A stretch of 18,125 nucleotides of DNA. It comes from Lachnospiraceae bacterium. Its GTDB lineage: Bacteria > Bacillota > Clostridia > Lachnospirales > Lachnospiraceae. The notes below the pieces were generated by a model. The model did not search any database. It saw only the letters and a list, made by a program, of their open reading frames with translations, and was not told the DNA's origin. The DNA lies in assembly GCA_003542935.1 (NCBI GenBank), contig DPJQ01000291.1:18375-36499 (forward strand), in the 5' to 3' direction. Shown here piece after piece: positions 16,505-18,125 of this stretch (within the stretch, counting starts at the first letter, position 1; each line of letters opens with the position of its first letter). The position numbers were made by a program, and so were the translations under genes.

Positions 16505-16861
16505 TGACACTTCTCCTTTAATTTTTCTGCCGTGTAACTGTTCAGTACCTTTAAATCTTGCTTTTACAGTCTCAGCAGTACACCGAAGGCGTCCCGTGGG
16601 AAATGCTTCGACCTGCGCTGAACGGTTACTCTGCCGTTACTATTCCTTATAGTAACATATGCCGGTGTTATTCGCAAGAAAACAGGTATACCCTGAACCA
16701 AAAATTGTCTGAACTGTTACGATTTCAACTGCAAAACATATGGATTCTTTGGAAGTTACATGGTATAGTATCTACAGGGTAAACAAAAGGCCATGGAATG
16801 CCGGAGTTTTCCCGAAAAATATCATCAGAAAATCCGGCACAGGAAAGAGAGGACAAAAAAC
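16505..16861. promoter_or_regulatory. Divergent intergenic region between hprK and the small secreted-protein gene
   Basis: 357 bp without a gene. It holds a perfect 8-bp palindrome GTTACTAT/ATAGTAAC with a five-base spacer (16636-16643, 16649-16656). On the minus strand this overlaps a candidate hprK promoter TTGCGA (16672-16677), 17 bp, TACTAT (16649-16654). GTTACT is repeated at 16624-16629. On the plus strand TGGTATAGT (16761-16769) is a candidate extended -10 for the secreted-protein gene. I see no riboswitch or small RNA. Confidence 0.4.
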
Positions 16862-17410
16862 ATGAAATTTGTGAAAAAAGGAATCCGCACTATGACACTT
16901 CTGCTATTGGGCTTCTGCCTTTTAGCCGGCAGCGCTTATGGCGTGCGGGCATCCGTAATGGATCCATTCCAATACAACGCGGGCGATAAATTATATACAA
17001 AAGCCAAAATCACAAAAGGGACAAAACATTTAACCAAATCCACGTATAAAAAACACGGTATGACCCAATATCAAATTGTGAAGATGTCCAAAGGAAAAGT
17101 CACTCTGCGTCCCCAGCAGGGAATGCACGACAGTGCAGATCCGTATTTCAAGAAAAAAACGGTGACTTATAAAATATCTTCAAAATGTAAATTCTATTAC
17201 AGGGACGTCACTTACCCCTATTCCCGTAAGCCGGGCTACAAGCGAGTCTCTAAAAAAAGTGTGGTCAACTTTATGAAATACCCGGATTTCAAATGCAGGT
17301 ATACGGAAATTTATGAGATAAAGAAAAAATACTATGTTGGCGGCTATTTCGGGGACTTTTATATGAAAAACGGAAAAATCGTCGCTGTAATCACCGACGG
17401 CGGCGATTGA
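16862..17410 (+). CDS. Small secreted Lys/Tyr-rich protein of unknown function
   Basis: 182 residues from ATG 16862, with GAGAGGA about eight bases upstream. The N-terminus is a clear signal peptide: MKFVKKGIRTMT, a hydrophobic run LLLLGFCLLAGSAYG, then VRAS as probable cleavage region. The mature part is strongly basic, rich in Lys, Tyr and Thr, with short beta-type stretches (YKISSKCKFYYRDVTYP, YEIKKKYYVGGYFGDFYMKNGKI). No catalytic motif and no cell-wall sorting signal, so it is probably released or held by charge. I do not recognise a family, although it resembles in style the frameshifted secreted protein at 2921-3822 and other small Lachnospiraceae exported proteins. It is a single-gene unit on the plus strand. 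Confidence 0.75.
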   Translation: MKFVKKGIRTMTLLLLGFCLLAGSAYGVRASVMDPFQYNAGDKLYTKAKITKGTKHLTKSTYKKHGMTQYQIVKMSKGKVTLRPQQGMHDSADPYFKKKTVTYKISSKCKFYYRDVTYPYSRKPGYKRVSKKSVVNFMKYPDFKCRYTEIYEIKKKYYVGGYFGDFYMKNGKIVAVITDGGD

Positions 17411-17554
17411 CCGGATGAGCCGGGCCGGGAAACTCCCTCACATATATATCCGCAAAAAGCGGCGGTTAATCCTCTTTTTAAATCATCACCGGGAATTAAC
17501 CAACAGATACAATCACAGAGATATGGGGCAATCGGGAAGCAGGCAGCCATATGC
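17411..17554. other. Intergenic gap between convergent genes
   Basis: 144 bp. A 7-bp inverted repeat GGTTAAT (17464-17470) and ATTAACC (17495-17501) is present with a 24-base loop, and a CTTTTT follows a very short CCGC/GCGG hairpin near 17450-17480. Neither is a convincing terminator. Nothing else is seen. Confidence 0.3.
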
Positions 17555-17899
17555 CTATATCCGGAAATTTCTGATGGCGGATACAACTTCCTCGATCTGC
17601 CCTGCATCCATCCCATCCACATGGAAACCGCCGGTACAGACCACTGTCACCCCATACTTTCTGGCCGCCTTTTCCGCAAGCATACGGCAGACAGCCTCAT
17701 CTTTATGCCCGGTCACATTCAGGACAGAGGATGTGGCGCTCACAGAACCGTCCCCTTTTAAAGAATCCCTTGGCACTGCCAATACCACAGTCCCTATATG
17801 GGGTTTATCACCGCCCGCAACGGTAATGAGCATATCCTTCCCCAAATGCTCTGCTGATATCGTTATCTTAGAAAATGACAATGTAATTTCTGATCTCAT
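17555..17899 (-). CDS. lpdD: LpdD-like prenylated-flavin chaperone domain protein
   Basis: 114 residues from ATG 17897-17899; GAGAGGTG lies four to five bases upstream. The pattern GGDKPHIGTVVLAVPRDSLK, SATSSVLNVTGHKDEAVCRMLAEKAARK and VVCTGGFHVDGMD matches what I recall of LpdD, the small protein encoded with UbiD-type gallate/aromatic-acid decarboxylases and thought to help with the prenylated FMN cofactor. Size (about 115-125) fits. No UbiD (lpdC) or UbiX (lpdB) gene is visible; downstream is a convergent secreted protein and upstream is a SIR2 stump. It therefore either works with a decarboxylase encoded elsewhere or is an orphan. The name rests on motif memory, not on a search. Confidence 0.6.
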   Translation of the reverse strand: MRSEITLSFSKITISAEHLGKDMLITVAGGDKPHIGTVVLAVPRDSLKGDGSVSATSSVLNVTGHKDEAVCRMLAEKAARKYGVTVVCTGGFHVDGMDAGQIEEVVSAIRNFRI

Positions 17900-17924
17900 C
17901 TTTCACCTCTCTGCGGAGCGTCGA

Positions 17925-18086
17925 CTATCTCCGGATTCTTATTGCTTGAGACCAAGCAGGCATTCCAGAAGCTATAGAAGCTCCTGCTCCAACAAATATA
18001 ACCAACTGTCCATCATGCCTTGCCTTATTTATAATTCTTTTTGATTCGCTATAATGGTCTAAAATCCCTTTATCATTAATCACCAT
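17925..18086 (-). pseudogene. N-terminal stump of a SIR2-like protein (truncated)
   Basis: 53 codons from ATG 18084-18086, seven bases after AGGAG, ending at TAG 17925-17927. Residues 27-45 read QLVIFVGAGASIASGMPAW, the NAD-binding GAGxS plus SGMPxW pattern that opens SIR2-like domains, including those of bacterial anti-phage proteins. A full domain needs about 250 residues or more; here the similarity ends after WSQAI and the frame stops five codons later in sequence that already looks like the lpdD leader. By direct count bases 18001-18120 are 38/120 G+C (32%), against 53% in 17581-17640, pointing to foreign origin. TAATG at 18084-18088 suggests the start overlaps the stop of another gene upstream, beyond the window, as in defence operons. 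Motif certain, exact family unknown. Confidence 0.75.
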
Positions 18087-18125
18087 TACGCTACTCCTAT
18101 TTTCTGTATTTTGAAAATTCTCATC

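Noticed and set aside
17415..18044. 209-codon open frame on the plus strand
   Set aside because: Runs antisense across lpdD and the SIR2 stump and crosses the compositional junction; no ribosome site and no domain.

Overview
The window looks like a chromosomal segment of a spore-forming Firmicute, most likely a gut Lachnospiraceae-type Clostridium. The evidence is spoVAD and spoVAE for spore DPA uptake, an HPr kinase/phosphorylase next to a ROK glucokinase (low-GC Gram-positive carbon control), Shine-Dalgarno sites of the AGGAGG type, a soluble chemoreceptor and a moderately GC-rich base composition. No species is claimed.

Layout. Bases 1-2692 (minus strand) hold a two-gene unit: a 139-aa protein of unknown function, then a DUF4132/MolR-like protein that is broken by one in-frame TAG and runs off the left edge. 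Bases 2921-3822 (minus) encode a secreted protein with a single-base frameshift in an A run, followed by a good terminator. Bases 3900-5261 (minus) encode a CDP-glycerol glycerophosphotransferase-like protein with its own promoter. Bases 5490-6875 (minus) are spoVAD-spoVAE, closed by a terminator; no spoVAC is present beside them. Bases 6876-7743 are mostly non-coding and hold a possible gene remnant and a promoter followed at once by a terminator-like hairpin.

Bases 7744-9751 (plus) encode a stand-alone FIST sensor protein and a soluble methyl-accepting signalling protein, apparently a chemoreceptor split into two polypeptides. Converging on it, bases 9771-14425 (minus) form a tight MoxR ATPase / DUF58 / membrane transglutaminase operon. 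Bases 14634-16504 (minus) hold hprK-glk, closed by a bidirectional terminator. Across a divergent 357-bp intergenic region with a palindrome lies a small secreted Lys-rich protein (16862-17410, plus).

At the right end (minus) are an LpdD-like prenylated-flavin chaperone and, directly upstream of it, the AT-rich N-terminal stump of a SIR2-like protein. The stump is about one third GC, keeps an intact NAD-binding glycine motif, and stops after 53 residues. It looks like the left junction of a horizontally acquired defence-type locus that was partly deleted.

The strongest leads are the SIR2 stump and its junction, the split FIST/MCP receptor with its possibly attenuated leader, and the two other broken genes at the left end. 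I saw no tRNA, rRNA, CRISPR array, insertion sequence or transposase.
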